Source: Photobacterium sp. SKA34
GTDB taxonomy: Bacteria > Pseudomonadota > Gammaproteobacteria > Enterobacterales > Vibrionaceae
Length of the DNA stretch: 64,000 nucleotides
Assembly (NCBI RefSeq): GCF_000153325.1
Contig: NZ_AAOU01000028.1
Coordinates: 1 to 64,000 of the forward strand
Direction: 5' to 3'
A program made the position numbers and the translations under genes. The notes beneath the pieces are model-generated. The model was not told the origin of the DNA. It was given only the letters and a program-made list of their open reading frames with translations, and did no database searches. This document shows, one piece after another, positions 8,545 through 17,512 of the stretch. The number at the start of each line of letters is the position of its first letter. Position 1 is the stretch's first letter.

Positions 8545-9876
8545 TTAAAGAATAAAACGGCTTAAATCTTCATCTTGTACAAATTCACCAAGACGCTCGC
8601 TAACATATGCGGCGTCGATCATGAATTTCTCCCCCGCTTTCTCACTGGCGTCATAGGAAATCTCTTCCATTAAACGCTCCATTACTGTGTGAAGACGACG
8701 TGCACCGATATTCTCAGTACGCTCATTCACTTGCCATGCAGCATCTGCTAGGCTATCAATACCATCGGTAGTGAACTCGATATCAACCGATTCTGTTGCC
8801 ATTAATGCTTTGTATTGCTCAGTTAGCGATGCATTTGGCTCCGTCAGAATTCGTTTAAAGTCGTGACTTGTTAGCGCTTCAAGCTCAACGCGAATAGGTA
8901 AACGACCTTGTAATTCAGGGATCAAATCTGATGGCTTAGCCACTTGGAAAGCACCTGATGCAACAAACAGGATGTGGTCTGTTTTAACCATACCGTGTTT
9001 GGTTGATACTGTACTGCCTTCGACTAATGGTAGTAGGTCGCGCTGCACACCTTCACGAGAAACATCTGGGCCAGAAGACTCGCCACGCTTACAGATTTTA
9101 TCTATCTCATCGATAAACACGATACCGTTGTTTTCAACCGAATGAATGGCTTGTTCTTTAAGCTCTTCTTGGTTGACTAACTTCGCCGCTTCTTCTTCTG
9201 TTGCTGCTTTTAGCGCGTCTTTGATTTTCATCTTACGCTTTTTAGTGGTATTGCCAGCAAGGTTTTGGAACATCCCCTGAAGCTGGTTAGTCATTTCTTC
9301 CATACCAGGAGGTGCCATGATCTCTACACCCATTTGAGGTGCGGCAATATCCATTTCAATTTCTTTATCGTCTAGCTTACCTTCACGTAATTTCTTACGG
9401 AAAGATTGACGAGTAGAAGATTCTGCAGGGGCTTCTTCATTTTGACCCCAAGCATCACGCGCCGGCGGTAGAAGGGCATCTAAAATACGCTCTTCTGCTA
9501 ATTCTTCAGCACGGAAACGCACTTTCTCAGTCGCTTGTTGATGTGTCATTTTTACAGCCACATCTGTCAGATCGCGAATGATCGTTTCGACTTCTTTACC
9601 GACATAGCCCACTTCGGTGAATTTCGTTGCTTCTACTTTTATGAAAGGCGCGTTAGCTAGTTTCGCTAAGCGACGTGCAATCTCGGTTTTACCAACACCG
9701 GTAGGGCCGATCATTAAAATGTTTTTTGGCGTTACTTCAACACGCAACTCTTCAGGAAGTTGCATGCGACGCCAGCGGTTACGTAGTGCAATCGCAACTG
9801 CTCGTTTTGCTTTGTCTTGACCGATAATATGGCGATTAAGTTCATGAACGATTTCGCGAGGAGTCATTTCAGACAT
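8545..9876 (-). CDS. hslU: HslVU protease ATPase subunit
   Basis: HslU is the AAA+ unfoldase that feeds substrates to the HslV peptidase. The 443-residue length matches E. coli HslU. The Walker A motif GPTGVGKT is at residues 57-64, Walker B is in VFIDEIDKI, and the C-terminal tail ends DLSRFIL, the segment that docks into HslV and activates it. The I-domain region between about residues 110 and 240 is charged and variable as expected. The start is 10 bp after the hslV stop, so the two form one operon. Confidence 0.98.
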   Translation of the reverse strand: MSEMTPREIVHELNRHIIGQDKAKRAVAIALRNRWRRMQLPEELRVEVTPKNILMIGPTGVGKTEIARRLAKLANAPFIKVEATKFTEVGYVGKEVETIIRDLTDVAVKMTHQQATEKVRFRAEELAEERILDALLPPARDAWGQNEEAPAESSTRQSFRKKLREGKLDDKEIEMDIAAPQMGVEIMAPPGMEEMTNQLQGMFQNLAGNTTKKRKMKIKDALKAATEEEAAKLVNQEELKEQAIHSVENNGIVFIDEIDKICKRGESSGPDVSREGVQRDLLPLVEGSTVSTKHGMVKTDHILFVASGAFQVAKPSDLIPELQGRLPIRVELEALTSHDFKRILTEPNASLTEQYKALMATESVDIEFTTDGIDSLADAAWQVNERTENIGARRLHTVMERLMEEISYDASEKAGEKFMIDAAYVSERLGEFVQDEDLSRFIL

Positions 9877-9886
9877 TACAACTTCC

Positions 9887-10414
9887 TTACTTAGTTTCTA
9901 ATTCTTCAATGGTGTGATTGTGGTTAGTGAACACACAAATATCACCAGCAATATTCAGGGCTTTCTCTGCAATTTCTCGCGCACCTAAATCAGTATTTTC
10001 TAGCAATGCTGTTGCTGCGGCTTGGGCGAAGTTACCGCCAGAGCCAATCGCAATTAAGTCATGCTCTGGCTGCACAACGTCACCATTACCGGTGATGATC
10101 AGTGAGCCTGTTTCATCGGCAACGGCCAATAAGGCTTCAAGCTTACGCAGAGCGCGATCAGTGCGCCAATCTTTGGCAAGTTCTACGGCCGACTTTAGAA
10201 GGTGGCCTTGGTGCATCTCAAGCTTACGCTCAAAACGCTCAAATAGAGTGAATGCATCAGCGGTACCGCCAGCAAAACCTGCCAGTACTTTATTGTTATA
10301 TAGACGGCGAACTTTACGTGCGTTGCCTTTCATTACTGTGTTACCAAGTGATACTTGGCCGTCACCAGCAATGACGACTTTACCGTTTCGACGTACAGAT
10401 ACAATAGTTGTCAC
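9887..10414 (-). CDS. hslV: HslVU protease peptidase subunit
   Basis: HslV is the threonine peptidase of the proteasome-like HslVU complex and degrades heat-damaged and regulatory proteins. The 175-residue protein starts [22 protein letters not shown]. After removal of Met1, Thr2 is the catalytic nucleophile, and the [21 protein letters not shown] block is diagnostic. It is first in the hslVU operon, after ftsN, as in E. coli. In other bacteria this operon is sigma-32 controlled; I did not identify a convincing heat-shock promoter in the 180-bp gap. Confidence 0.98.
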   Translation of the reverse strand: MTTIVSVRRNGKVVIAGDGQVSLGNTVMKGNARKVRRLYNNKVLAGFAGGTADAFTLFERFERKLEMHQGHLLKSAVELAKDWRTDRALRKLEALLAVADETGSLIITGNGDVVQPEHDLIAIGSGGNFAQAAATALLENTDLGAREIAEKALNIAGDICVFTNHNHTIEELETK

Positions 10415-10541
10415 GGGGTTAACCTCTCTGGTTCTGCTCCGGCATAGCCGGTATCGTTAATGTGAAAAGATCTGGGGATGAAAGAAAGGCTTTTCAAGTA
10501 TGAACTGTCAATTGGTCGCTATTATTACGTTTATCTAACAT

Positions 10542-10570
10542 AAAAAAAGGACGTACATTGGTACGTCCTT
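10542..10570 (-). terminator. Terminator of ftsN
   Basis: On the minus strand a 10-bp stem (AAGGACGTAC, CAAT loop, GTACGTCCTT) is followed by a U7 run. It separates ftsN from hslVU. Confidence 0.88.
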
Positions 10571-10596
10571 CTGATTGTTTGGTTAACCTTGGAGAG

Positions 10597-11319
10597 TTAT
10601 TTCCAATGCCAAATACCACACGGTGAAACACCGGCACTTTGTAGTTTAGCTTTATCTTTTTCAGCACTGCTTTTTTGTGAATAAGGACCTAATACAACAC
10701 GGTACCACTTTCCTTTTGCATCACTGCTTATTTTAAGTTGGCTATTCATGCCTTGGAATGCAATTTTTGCTTTACGTTCATCGGCTTGTGACTTCTTACG
10801 GTAAGCACCACACTGCAATACAAAGCGCACATTTGATGTCGCCTCGGGCTTATTTTCTGCCTGACTTGCAGCAACCACTGGCTTATCAGTTTGAACGCTC
10901 TCTTTCGGTTTAGGCGTGTCTGCTTTTTTGGCTGCAGTTTCTTTTTTCACTGGCTGCACACGTTGGTTTTTTAAGTCGTCTGGCACGATGACTTTTTTAT
11001 TTTCTAATTCTTGGATATAACGCCATTTTTCTTCAGGTTTTGGCGGTAAGACTTCTTTATTAGCGGTTTTTTTAACCCCATTAGTGGGTTGAGGTTTTGC
11101 ACTAATTGGAAGTTCATCTTTAGGTGCTGGTTTTTCAGGAACATCAGTACCGGATAGGAAGAATAAACCAGTAATAAGTCCAAACACTAGAACAATAGCG
11201 GTGACCGCCCATTTGATTGGAAATCCACTAGGGGCGGGGGCTTTTTTTCGACTCGGACTGCTTTTTTTATTTGCCGGTTTCGGCGAGCGTCCGCGTTTTA
11301 CATAATCTTTAGTAGCCAC
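10597..11319 (-). CDS. ftsN: Cell division protein FtsN
   Basis: FtsN is a bitopic inner-membrane protein that triggers septal peptidoglycan synthesis and binds denuded glycan. The N-terminal cytoplasmic stretch MATKDYVKRGRS resembles the E. coli start, followed by a basic segment, one membrane helix near residues 37-57 (IKWAVTAIVLVFGLITGLFF), a Lys/Pro/Glu-rich linker and a C-terminal SPOR domain from about 165 to 240. The GTG at 11319 is chosen because it gives the family N-terminus. A TTG at 11331 would add four residues. Neither has a clear ribosome-binding site. Confidence 0.93.
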   Translation of the reverse strand: MATKDYVKRGRSPKPANKKSSPSRKKAPAPSGFPIKWAVTAIVLVFGLITGLFFLSGTDVPEKPAPKDELPISAKPQPTNGVKKTANKEVLPPKPEEKWRYIQELENKKVIVPDDLKNQRVQPVKKETAAKKADTPKPKESVQTDKPVVAASQAENKPEATSNVRFVLQCGAYRKKSQADERKAKIAFQGMNSQLKISSDAKGKWYRVVLGPYSQKSSAEKDKAKLQSAGVSPCGIWHWK

Positions 11320-11428
11320 GGTGATAGACAAATACGTTGAGAGAAGGAAAGAGCTCTATGGTACAAATTTGGAGTGATACTGACTAGTTTTTATCACTAA
11401 TAATATGTGGGTTAAGGTCAATAGTTTG

Positions 11429-11467
11429 CAAAAACTGTGAACTTATGATTATTTCATAAGCTCACAG
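11429..11467 (-). terminator. Terminator of cytR
   Basis: A long hairpin (11435-11448 with 11454-11467, a 14-bp stem with a single mismatch) is followed on the minus strand by a U5 run. It lies just beyond the cytR stop. Confidence 0.8.
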
Positions 11468-11478
11468 GCTTCTTATTG

Positions 11479-12483
11479 CTATCGAGATGGCGGCGCTGCA
11501 CTTTCACGGATCACCAGTTTCGCATCAAGTAAGCGAGATCCTGCTTGCACTTCCTTGCCTTTAAGCAGCTCAAGTAACATCAGCATTGCTTGACGACCAA
11601 TTTCATAGCGTGGTTGAGAAACGGTTGTTAATGGTGGATCACAATACTCGGCAAATTGAATATCATCAAAGCCAACAATCGAAATATCTTGAGGAACGCG
11701 AAGTCCAAGACGTTTTGCCTGCTGCATCGCACCAATCGCCATGACATCAGAATGACAGAACAGTGCGGTTGGTGGCTCTGGTAACGACAACAATGCGGTA
11801 ACTGCGCGTGCACCAGCAGCAAAGGAAAAATCGCCCTTCACAGTATAGGCTGGGTTTAATGTTATCCCCCCACGACGCAGTGCTTGTTGATAGCCCTGAT
11901 TTCGGAATTGGGATAATGGCGCTTGGTCGGGGCCGGTAATTTGCGCAATACGCTTATGGCCCATTTGTGTTAGATAATTAACTGCTTCAAATGCCGCGGT
12001 GAGATTATCAATATGGATGGTTGGCAACTCTAACTCAGGTGCGTACTCACAAGCCATCACTAAAGGTGGTAGGTTTTTCTGTTCTGGTTTACTAACATCA
12101 AAAGGTAAGTCTGTACCAAGTAATAACATACCATCAGCTTGTTTAGTGAAGACTAAATTAACAAATGAGTTTTCACGCTTTTTCTGTTGCCCACTATCGC
12201 CCAGTAATACAAGGTAACCGTACTCCATTGCGGCTTCTTCGATACCACGAATAATCTCTGTGAAGTACGGATCACAAATATCAGGGACGATAGTTACGAT
12301 CGTTTTTGACTCATTGCGACGTAAGTTACGGGCAAGTGAGTTAGGTGAGTAGCCAGCTTCCATGACAGCCTGCTCAACTTTTTTACGAGTTGAAGCCGAT
12401 ACTTTTTCCGGGTTCATTAGTGCACGGGAAACCGTTGCAGTCGAAACTCCGGCTAGCTGGGCAACATCCTTCATTGTCGCCAT
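11479..12483 (-). CDS. cytR: LacI-family transcriptional repressor CytR
   Basis: CytR represses nucleoside uptake and catabolism genes together with CRP, and is relieved by cytidine. In Vibrio it also affects competence and biofilm genes. The 334-residue protein has the LacI helix-turn-helix MKDVAQLAGVSTATVSRALM at residues 4-23, the hinge helix SPNSLARNLRR, and a periplasmic-binding-protein-like effector domain to the end. The location between priA and ftsN is exactly that of cytR in E. coli, which decides the assignment among LacI paralogues. Confidence 0.92.
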   Translation of the reverse strand: MATMKDVAQLAGVSTATVSRALMNPEKVSASTRKKVEQAVMEAGYSPNSLARNLRRNESKTIVTIVPDICDPYFTEIIRGIEEAAMEYGYLVLLGDSGQQKKRENSFVNLVFTKQADGMLLLGTDLPFDVSKPEQKNLPPLVMACEYAPELELPTIHIDNLTAAFEAVNYLTQMGHKRIAQITGPDQAPLSQFRNQGYQQALRRGGITLNPAYTVKGDFSFAAGARAVTALLSLPEPPTALFCHSDVMAIGAMQQAKRLGLRVPQDISIVGFDDIQFAEYCDPPLTTVSQPRYEIGRQAMLMLLELLKGKEVQAGSRLLDAKLVIRESAAPPSR

Positions 12484-12685
12484 ATTGCTTTCCTCTTTTA
12501 TCTAAATCTCTCTTATTGTGCGGCTGGTAGCTCGAGGTCAAAAGGACTGAGACGGAAACCAGCAAAGCAGTAAATGACTGATATTAGTCAATACTATTGA
12601 TATTGTAGAATGTAAACAAAGGATTAAACATGCCTTAATTAGCATAAATTACATTCACTATGTGAGTTTTGTCGCATTGTTGGTC

Positions 12686-14887
12686 TTAAGTTAAATCTTG
12701 TGGCTCTACATCAATCGACCAACGTACTTTTTTAGCTAACGGCAGTAATTGAATTGCGGGCTTGGCAACACTGAGAATTTGTTGCAAGGCTTTGCGATTA
12801 GGGGTTTGTAAAATTAATTGCCAACGATAACGTCCAGCACGACGGGCAAGAGGAGCAGGGTTTGGCCCCAATACACAACAATCTTGATCATAAACAGGGC
12901 TGGATTCAAAAATGCCACGGATTTGCTGTAATAGTTGGCAAACAGTATCACTGTCATTTGCTTCCGCCCGTATTAAGACAAGGTGAGTATAGGGCGGTAA
13001 CATCGCTTGCTGGCGTTCAACTAATGCGGTTTGTGAGAAAACGCCATAGCCTTTATGAAGCAATGATTGTAATAGTTGATGCTCTGGATGGTGAGTTTGC
13101 AATAACACTTCGCCCGGTTTACTCGCGCGTCCAGCGCGTCCTGCAACCTGAATAAACAATTGTGCTAAACGTTCAGATGCGCGGAAATCGTTACTAAACA
13201 GCGCGCTATCAACATCAATTAGTGCGACTAAAGTGACATTCGGGAAATGGTGGCCTTTTGCTAGCATTTGAGTACCGATTAAAATTTGATACTCATTATT
13301 TTTAATCGCTTCTAGATAGTTCTCTAAAGCACCTTTACGACGCGTGCTATCACGATCAATACGCACGGTCTTAAATTCAGGAAATAGGGTTGCGAGTTGA
13401 TTTTCTAATTGCTCAGTACCGACACCGACGGGTAATAATTGAGTCGAACCACATTGCTCACATTGCGGCATGATAGGACGCTGGGTTGCACAATGGTGAC
13501 AACGCAGCTCTCCAGATTGCTGATGTAAAGTGTAATAAGCATCACAACGATGACACTCGGCTATCCAACCACACTCATGACACATTATGGCAGGGGAAAA
13601 ACCACGGCGATTAAGAAATAACATCACCTGATTACCTGCATTTAAGTGTTTACGCATCTCAGCGATAAGTGGTGCAGATAACCCAGCATCAAGATATAGA
13701 CCTTTGACATCAATTACACCATGACGCGCCAGTTGAGCGTTACCCGCACGTTTAGTTAAGGTTAAATGATGGTATTTGCCTGTTTTAGCGTTATGCAAGG
13801 TTTCTAATGCTGGTGTCGCAGAGCCTAAAATAATCGGAATGTTTTCTTTATTGGCGCGCATAACGGCAAGATCGCGAGCATGATAACGTAAGCTGTCTTG
13901 TTGTTTATAAGAGGCGTCATGCTCTTCATCGACAATGATGATGCCTAGGTTTGCAAATGGGGTGAATAATGCGGATCGCGTCCCGATGATAATACCTGCT
14001 TGATTATCTCGACCTGCAAGCCATGCAGCCATACGCTCGCTGTCATTTAGTCCTGAGTGAACCGTTTCTAAAGGCACATTAAAACGACGGCGAAAGCGGT
14101 TGATTGTTTGAGGGGTTAAACCAATCTCAGGCACTAATATCAACGCTTGTTTACCTGCGGCAAGCACCGGTTCTAGCAGGTTAAGGTATACCTCTGTTTT
14201 ACCTGATCCTGTTACCCCTTCTAAAAGATAACAGCCAAACTCTGGGTTACTATTCACGGTGGCAATTGCTAACGCTTGTTCTTCATTTAAGCGTGGCTTT
14301 TCTTCAGTAACAGAAAATTGTTTCTGCCAATTTTGGCTTTTAGGTTGTTGCTGTTGTTCAATTATCCAACCTTTTTTCGCTAACGTTTTTAAGGTTGTAG
14401 AGCTCACGTCTTCACTCAATAATACATCATGACTGACAGCCCCGTTTTGTAGTAGACGCAGTATTTGGGCTTGTTTGGGCGCGCGGGTTAGGCCATTTAG
14501 CGGTTGTGATTTTCCCGCTTCTGTTAATGTCCAAAATTTCAGTGTGGTTTGTGAGGCTTCACGTCCTTTTCGCAATAAAGCTGGCATCGCATTAGCCAGC
14601 GTATCGCCGAGTGGATATTGATAATATTGACTAGCCCATTTAAGTAAATCAAACAGTGGAGGAGTCCATAGTGACTGATTATCAATGACTTTTTGAATAG
14701 CTTTTAGTTGTTCGATCGGAAATTCAGAACTATCTGTCACTACGGTAACGATACCGATTAACCGTTGACGCCCGAAAGGAACCTGCACACGCCCGCCGAT
14801 AATAGGTAGGTCGTTGGGTTTGATTAAATAATCAAAGGTTTTATCTAAGGGAATAGGGAGAGCGACTCGAGCGATATTCGGGATCAT
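12686..14887 (-). CDS. priA: Primosomal protein N' (replication restart helicase)
   Basis: PriA recognises stalled forks and reloads the replisome. The 733-residue length matches E. coli (732). Domains run: DNA-binding domain 1-200, Walker A GVTGSGKT near residue 227, DEEH box in IIVDEEHDASYKQQD near 317, eight zinc-binding cysteines in four pairs between about 433 and 482 (CHECGW through CEQCGS), and the helicase C-terminal motifs including QVAGRAGR. The gene diverges from rpmE, as in E. coli. Confidence 0.98.
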   Translation of the reverse strand: MIPNIARVALPIPLDKTFDYLIKPNDLPIIGGRVQVPFGRQRLIGIVTVVTDSSEFPIEQLKAIQKVIDNQSLWTPPLFDLLKWASQYYQYPLGDTLANAMPALLRKGREASQTTLKFWTLTEAGKSQPLNGLTRAPKQAQILRLLQNGAVSHDVLLSEDVSSTTLKTLAKKGWIIEQQQQPKSQNWQKQFSVTEEKPRLNEEQALAIATVNSNPEFGCYLLEGVTGSGKTEVYLNLLEPVLAAGKQALILVPEIGLTPQTINRFRRRFNVPLETVHSGLNDSERMAAWLAGRDNQAGIIIGTRSALFTPFANLGIIIVDEEHDASYKQQDSLRYHARDLAVMRANKENIPIILGSATPALETLHNAKTGKYHHLTLTKRAGNAQLARHGVIDVKGLYLDAGLSAPLIAEMRKHLNAGNQVMLFLNRRGFSPAIMCHECGWIAECHRCDAYYTLHQQSGELRCHHCATQRPIMPQCEQCGSTQLLPVGVGTEQLENQLATLFPEFKTVRIDRDSTRRKGALENYLEAIKNNEYQILIGTQMLAKGHHFPNVTLVALIDVDSALFSNDFRASERLAQLFIQVAGRAGRASKPGEVLLQTHHPEHQLLQSLLHKGYGVFSQTALVERQQAMLPPYTHLVLIRAEANDSDTVCQLLQQIRGIFESSPVYDQDCCVLGPNPAPLARRAGRYRWQLILQTPNRKALQQILSVAKPAIQLLPLAKKVRWSIDVEPQDLT

Positions 14888-15019
14888 AATTTACTGCAGT
14901 CATTAAGCTTATATTGAATAATACCAGACCAAGTGAAACTCGATAAGTGTTGTTAAGTCTAATAGATGAAGAACGCGGTGCAGCACAAAGAAATTACGCG
15001 TGAAAAATCGGCATCTGTA

Positions 15020-15048
15020 TTGATCTCCGCGGTATGATTGATTACTAT
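15020..15048 (+). promoter_or_regulatory. Candidate sigma-70 promoter of rpmE
   Basis: TTGATC at 15020-15025 and TACTAT at 15043-15048 are separated by 17 bp. This places the start about 100 bp before the rpmE codon, leaving a leader that could carry autoregulation by ribosomal protein L31. Confidence 0.55.
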
Positions 15049-15153
15049 ACGCCGCCTGATTTGTCACATAATGTGGCAAGCTATTTTTTAACGACGTGTG
15101 GTGCCCGGCTTTGGATCGGGAGAGCGACACGGCCTTTATTTTGAGGTTATCCC

Positions 15154-15366
15154 ATGAAACAAGGTATTCATCCTGAGTACAAAGCAGTAAACGCACGTTG
15201 TTCTTGTGGCAACACTTTCGCATTTAACTCTACTATGGGTAAAGACATCAACCTTGATGTATGCGACAAGTGCCACCCATTCTACACAGGTAAGCAACGT
15301 CAAGTTAGTTCTGGCGGCCGTGTTGACAAATTCAACAAGCGTTTCGGTGCGCTTACTAGCAAGTAA
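15154..15366 (+). CDS. rpmE: 50S ribosomal protein L31, zinc-binding form
   Basis: L31 bridges the 50S and 30S subunits. The 70-residue protein has the four zinc ligands of the C+ form, in CSC near residues 16-18 and CDKC at 37-40, which marks it as RpmE and not the zinc-independent paralogue YkgM. It begins [10 protein letters not shown] with a TGAGG ribosome-binding site. It is monocistronic, diverges from priA, and ends in a strong terminator. Confidence 0.98.
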   Translation: MKQGIHPEYKAVNARCSCGNTFAFNSTMGKDINLDVCDKCHPFYTGKQRQVSSGGRVDKFNKRFGALTSK

Positions 15367-15390
15367 TTACTTGCCAGATGAGTTTAGAAA

Positions 15391-15418
15391 AAAGGGATGC
15401 GAAATCATCCCTTTTTTT
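15391..15418 (+). terminator. Terminator of rpmE
   Basis: A stem of AAAGGGATG with CATCCCTTT and a six-base loop is followed by a T run, 25 bp after the stop. Confidence 0.88.
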
Positions 15419-15564
15419 ATGCCTCAATAAAATATGAGAAGAATAACTGTGGGCTATAAGCTGGGAAATTAATACTTAATGGCATATGATTTAATAACAA
15501 ATACGAATTACACATAGATGTAATTTGCCATTATAAATGTCAGCGTTGAGGCTCAAATATCACT

Positions 15565-16812
15565 ATGACCGAAGATTTTCGTCAACAAGCTCTAGATTAC
15601 CATTCTCTTCCTACTCCTGGAAAAATAGCCGTTGCACTGACTAAGTCTGCAAATACTGTTGAAGATCTTGCTTTAGCGTATAGCCCTGGTGTTGCTGAGC
15701 CCGTTAGGGAAATCGCTCAAGATCCTGATAACGTTTATAAATATACCGCGAAAGGTAATATGGTTGCAGTGATCACCAATGGTACCGCTATTTTAGGTCT
15801 TGGTAATTTAGGTCCGTTAGCTTCTAAGCCTGTTATGGAAGGAAAGTCATTACTTTTTAAGAGGTTTGCTGGTATTGATTCAATTGATATTGAAGTAAAA
15901 CATCGCACTATTGATGAGTTCGTTGATACTGTTGCAAATATTGCCGATACCTTTGGTGGCATTAATTTAGAAGATATTAAAGCGCCTGATTGCTTTGAGA
16001 TCGAACAACGCTTAATTGAACGTTGTAATGTTCCTGTGTTTCACGATGATCAGCATGGTACGGCGATTGTTACAGCCGCTGGTATGATCAATGCCTTAGA
16101 GCTACAAGGTAAAGAAATTAGTGAAGCGATGATTGTTTGTTTGGGAGCGGGGGCTGCTGCTGTTGCGTGTATGGAGCTATTGATCAAATGTGGCGCGCAA
16201 CGTGAAAAAATTTATATGCTCGATCGTAAAGGCGTTATTCATACTCGCCGTGATGATATAAATGAATATAAGCAGCTATTTGCTAATAATACAGATAAGC
16301 GCACATTAGAAGATGTGATTGCGGGGGCCGATATTTTCGTTGGTGTATCAGGTCCTGATTTATTACAACCTGATGCGCTAGCGTTAATGGCTGAAAACCC
16401 AATTGTATTTGCTTGCTCTAACCCTGATCCTGAAATAAAACCAGAATTAGCTCATCAAGTCAGAGATGATTTAATTATGGGAACGGGGCGATCTGATTAC
16501 CCTAACCAAGTGAATAATGTTCTGTGTTTCCCGTTTATTTTCCGCGGTGCATTGGATGTGCGTGCAAGTCAAATTAATGATGAAATGAAATTAGCAGCCG
16601 TTCATGCAATTAGAGAGTTAGCGAAAGAGCCTGTACCACAAAGTGTGCTTGAGGCTTCGGGTGCACCACACCTTGAATTTGGGCGAGATTATATTATTCC
16701 AAAACCGATGGATCCGCGTTTATTACCGCGTGTTGCAAAAGCTGTCGCACAAGCGGCTATTGATTCAGGCGTCGCGCGTATTGAGATGCCAATGGGTTAT
16801 ATGGAAGTTTAA
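15565..16812 (+). CDS. Malic enzyme, short NAD(P)-dependent form
   Basis: The protein decarboxylates malate to pyruvate with reduction of NAD(P)+. At 415 residues it is the short single-domain type, lacking the C-terminal phosphotransacetylase-like domain of MaeB (about 760 residues). Visible motifs are YSPGVAEP near residue 39, the catalytic lysine region VMEGKSLLFKRFAGIDSIDIE, the metal ligands in LEDIKAPDCFEIE, FHDDQHGTAIV, and the Rossmann loop LGAGAAAVA. It lies between rpmE and metJ, a location I recall from Vibrio. Cofactor preference cannot be read from the sequence by eye. Confidence 0.92.
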   Translation: MTEDFRQQALDYHSLPTPGKIAVALTKSANTVEDLALAYSPGVAEPVREIAQDPDNVYKYTAKGNMVAVITNGTAILGLGNLGPLASKPVMEGKSLLFKRFAGIDSIDIEVKHRTIDEFVDTVANIADTFGGINLEDIKAPDCFEIEQRLIERCNVPVFHDDQHGTAIVTAAGMINALELQGKEISEAMIVCLGAGAAAVACMELLIKCGAQREKIYMLDRKGVIHTRRDDINEYKQLFANNTDKRTLEDVIAGADIFVGVSGPDLLQPDALALMAENPIVFACSNPDPEIKPELAHQVRDDLIMGTGRSDYPNQVNNVLCFPFIFRGALDVRASQINDEMKLAAVHAIRELAKEPVPQSVLEASGAPHLEFGRDYIIPKPMDPRLLPRVAKAVAQAAIDSGVARIEMPMGYMEV

Positions 16813-16842
16813 TCGCGCTATTGTGTTGATGAGAAATAAATA

Positions 16843-16868
16843 AAAACCAGCCTAATGGCTGGTTTTTT
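16843..16868. terminator. Bidirectional terminator between malic enzyme gene and metJ
   Basis: A perfect 10-bp stem (AAAACCAGCC, TAAT loop, GGCTGGTTTT) is flanked by an A run on the left and a T run on the right, so it can stop both converging transcripts. Confidence 0.9.
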
Positions 16869-16890
16869 AGTATACATAGTGCTGCAATAC

Positions 16891-17208
16891 TTATTCATTA
16901 ATGTCTTCGTAGCTAATGCCCATCGCGTCCATTAATGCTTTTGCTTCTGCAGGTAAATCGTCTGGACGATCTTTACGAATGTCATCATCAGTAGGAAGCG
17001 GTTGACCTGTGTAGGCATGAAGAAAGGCTTCACAAAGTAATTCGCTATTTGTTGCGTGGCGAAGGTTATTCACCTGACGACGAGTACGTTCATCAGTCAG
17101 AATCTTAAGCACCTTTAATGGAATCGAAACAGTAATTTTTTTTACTTGTTCGTTTTTCTTACCGTGTTCCGCGTAAGGGCTAATATATTCGCCATTCCAC
17201 TTTGCCAT
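16891..17208 (-). CDS. metJ: Methionine repressor MetJ
   Basis: MetJ is a ribbon-helix-helix repressor that binds tandem 8-bp met boxes with S-adenosylmethionine as corepressor. The 105-residue length and sequence ([31 protein letters not shown] at the N-terminus) are the family type. The beta strand that enters the DNA groove is [13 protein letters not shown] near residues 23-35. The gene diverges from metB, with a clear four-box operator in the 304-bp gap, as in E. coli. Confidence 0.98.
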   Translation of the reverse strand: MAKWNGEYISPYAEHGKKNEQVKKITVSIPLKVLKILTDERTRRQVNNLRHATNSELLCEAFLHAYTGQPLPTDDDIRKDRPDDLPAEAKALMDAMGISYEDINE

Positions 17209-17407
17209 GTTTTACCTTCTCAGCGATATTTGGGTTAATAATGGTGGTAACAGGAATCGACATTTTCTGTTAGCTACGGGGATTGTAGGGTGGCGATATT
17301 ACGTGAACATCGCGGTTTTGTCCCGTATTGAACAGAAAAATTACAGTAAGGTTGTTACCATTATTTTGTTATGGCTGAATTTTAGCGGGATTTACTGCCA
17401 TAAGCAA
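17209..17407. other. metJ-side half of the metJ/metB intergenic region
   Basis: It is AT-rich and non-coding by appearance, and must carry the metJ promoter. No perfect met box lies in this half. Confidence 0.5.
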
Positions 17408-17439
17408 AGACATATAGACGTCTAGGTGTGTTGACGTCT
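17408..17439. promoter_or_regulatory. MetJ operator, four tandem met boxes
   Basis: Four contiguous 8-bp units are AGACATAT, AGACGTCT, AGGTGTGT and TGACGTCT. The consensus is AGACGTCT: the second is perfect, the fourth has one mismatch, and the first and third are weaker. Direct adjacency without gaps is the known arrangement for cooperative MetJ binding. Confidence 0.9.
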
Positions 17440-17459
17440 TGTTTTGTAGTGGTTAAAGT
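17431..17459 (+). promoter_or_regulatory. metBL promoter
   Basis: TTGACG at 17431-17436 and TAAAGT at 17454-17459 are separated by 17 bp. The -35 element lies inside the last met box, so MetJ binding would block polymerase. Confidence 0.65.
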
Positions 17460-17512
17460 TGTTATAAATTTATTATCTTGGGTTAAATCCTGCCCCGACA
17501 AGGAATGTTTGT

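Noticed and set aside
9918-10460. A long frame antisense to hslV (180 codons), one of several antisense frames over well-conserved genes.
   Set aside because: The opposite strand encodes an unmistakable HslV; the antisense frame has no ribosome-binding site or family features.
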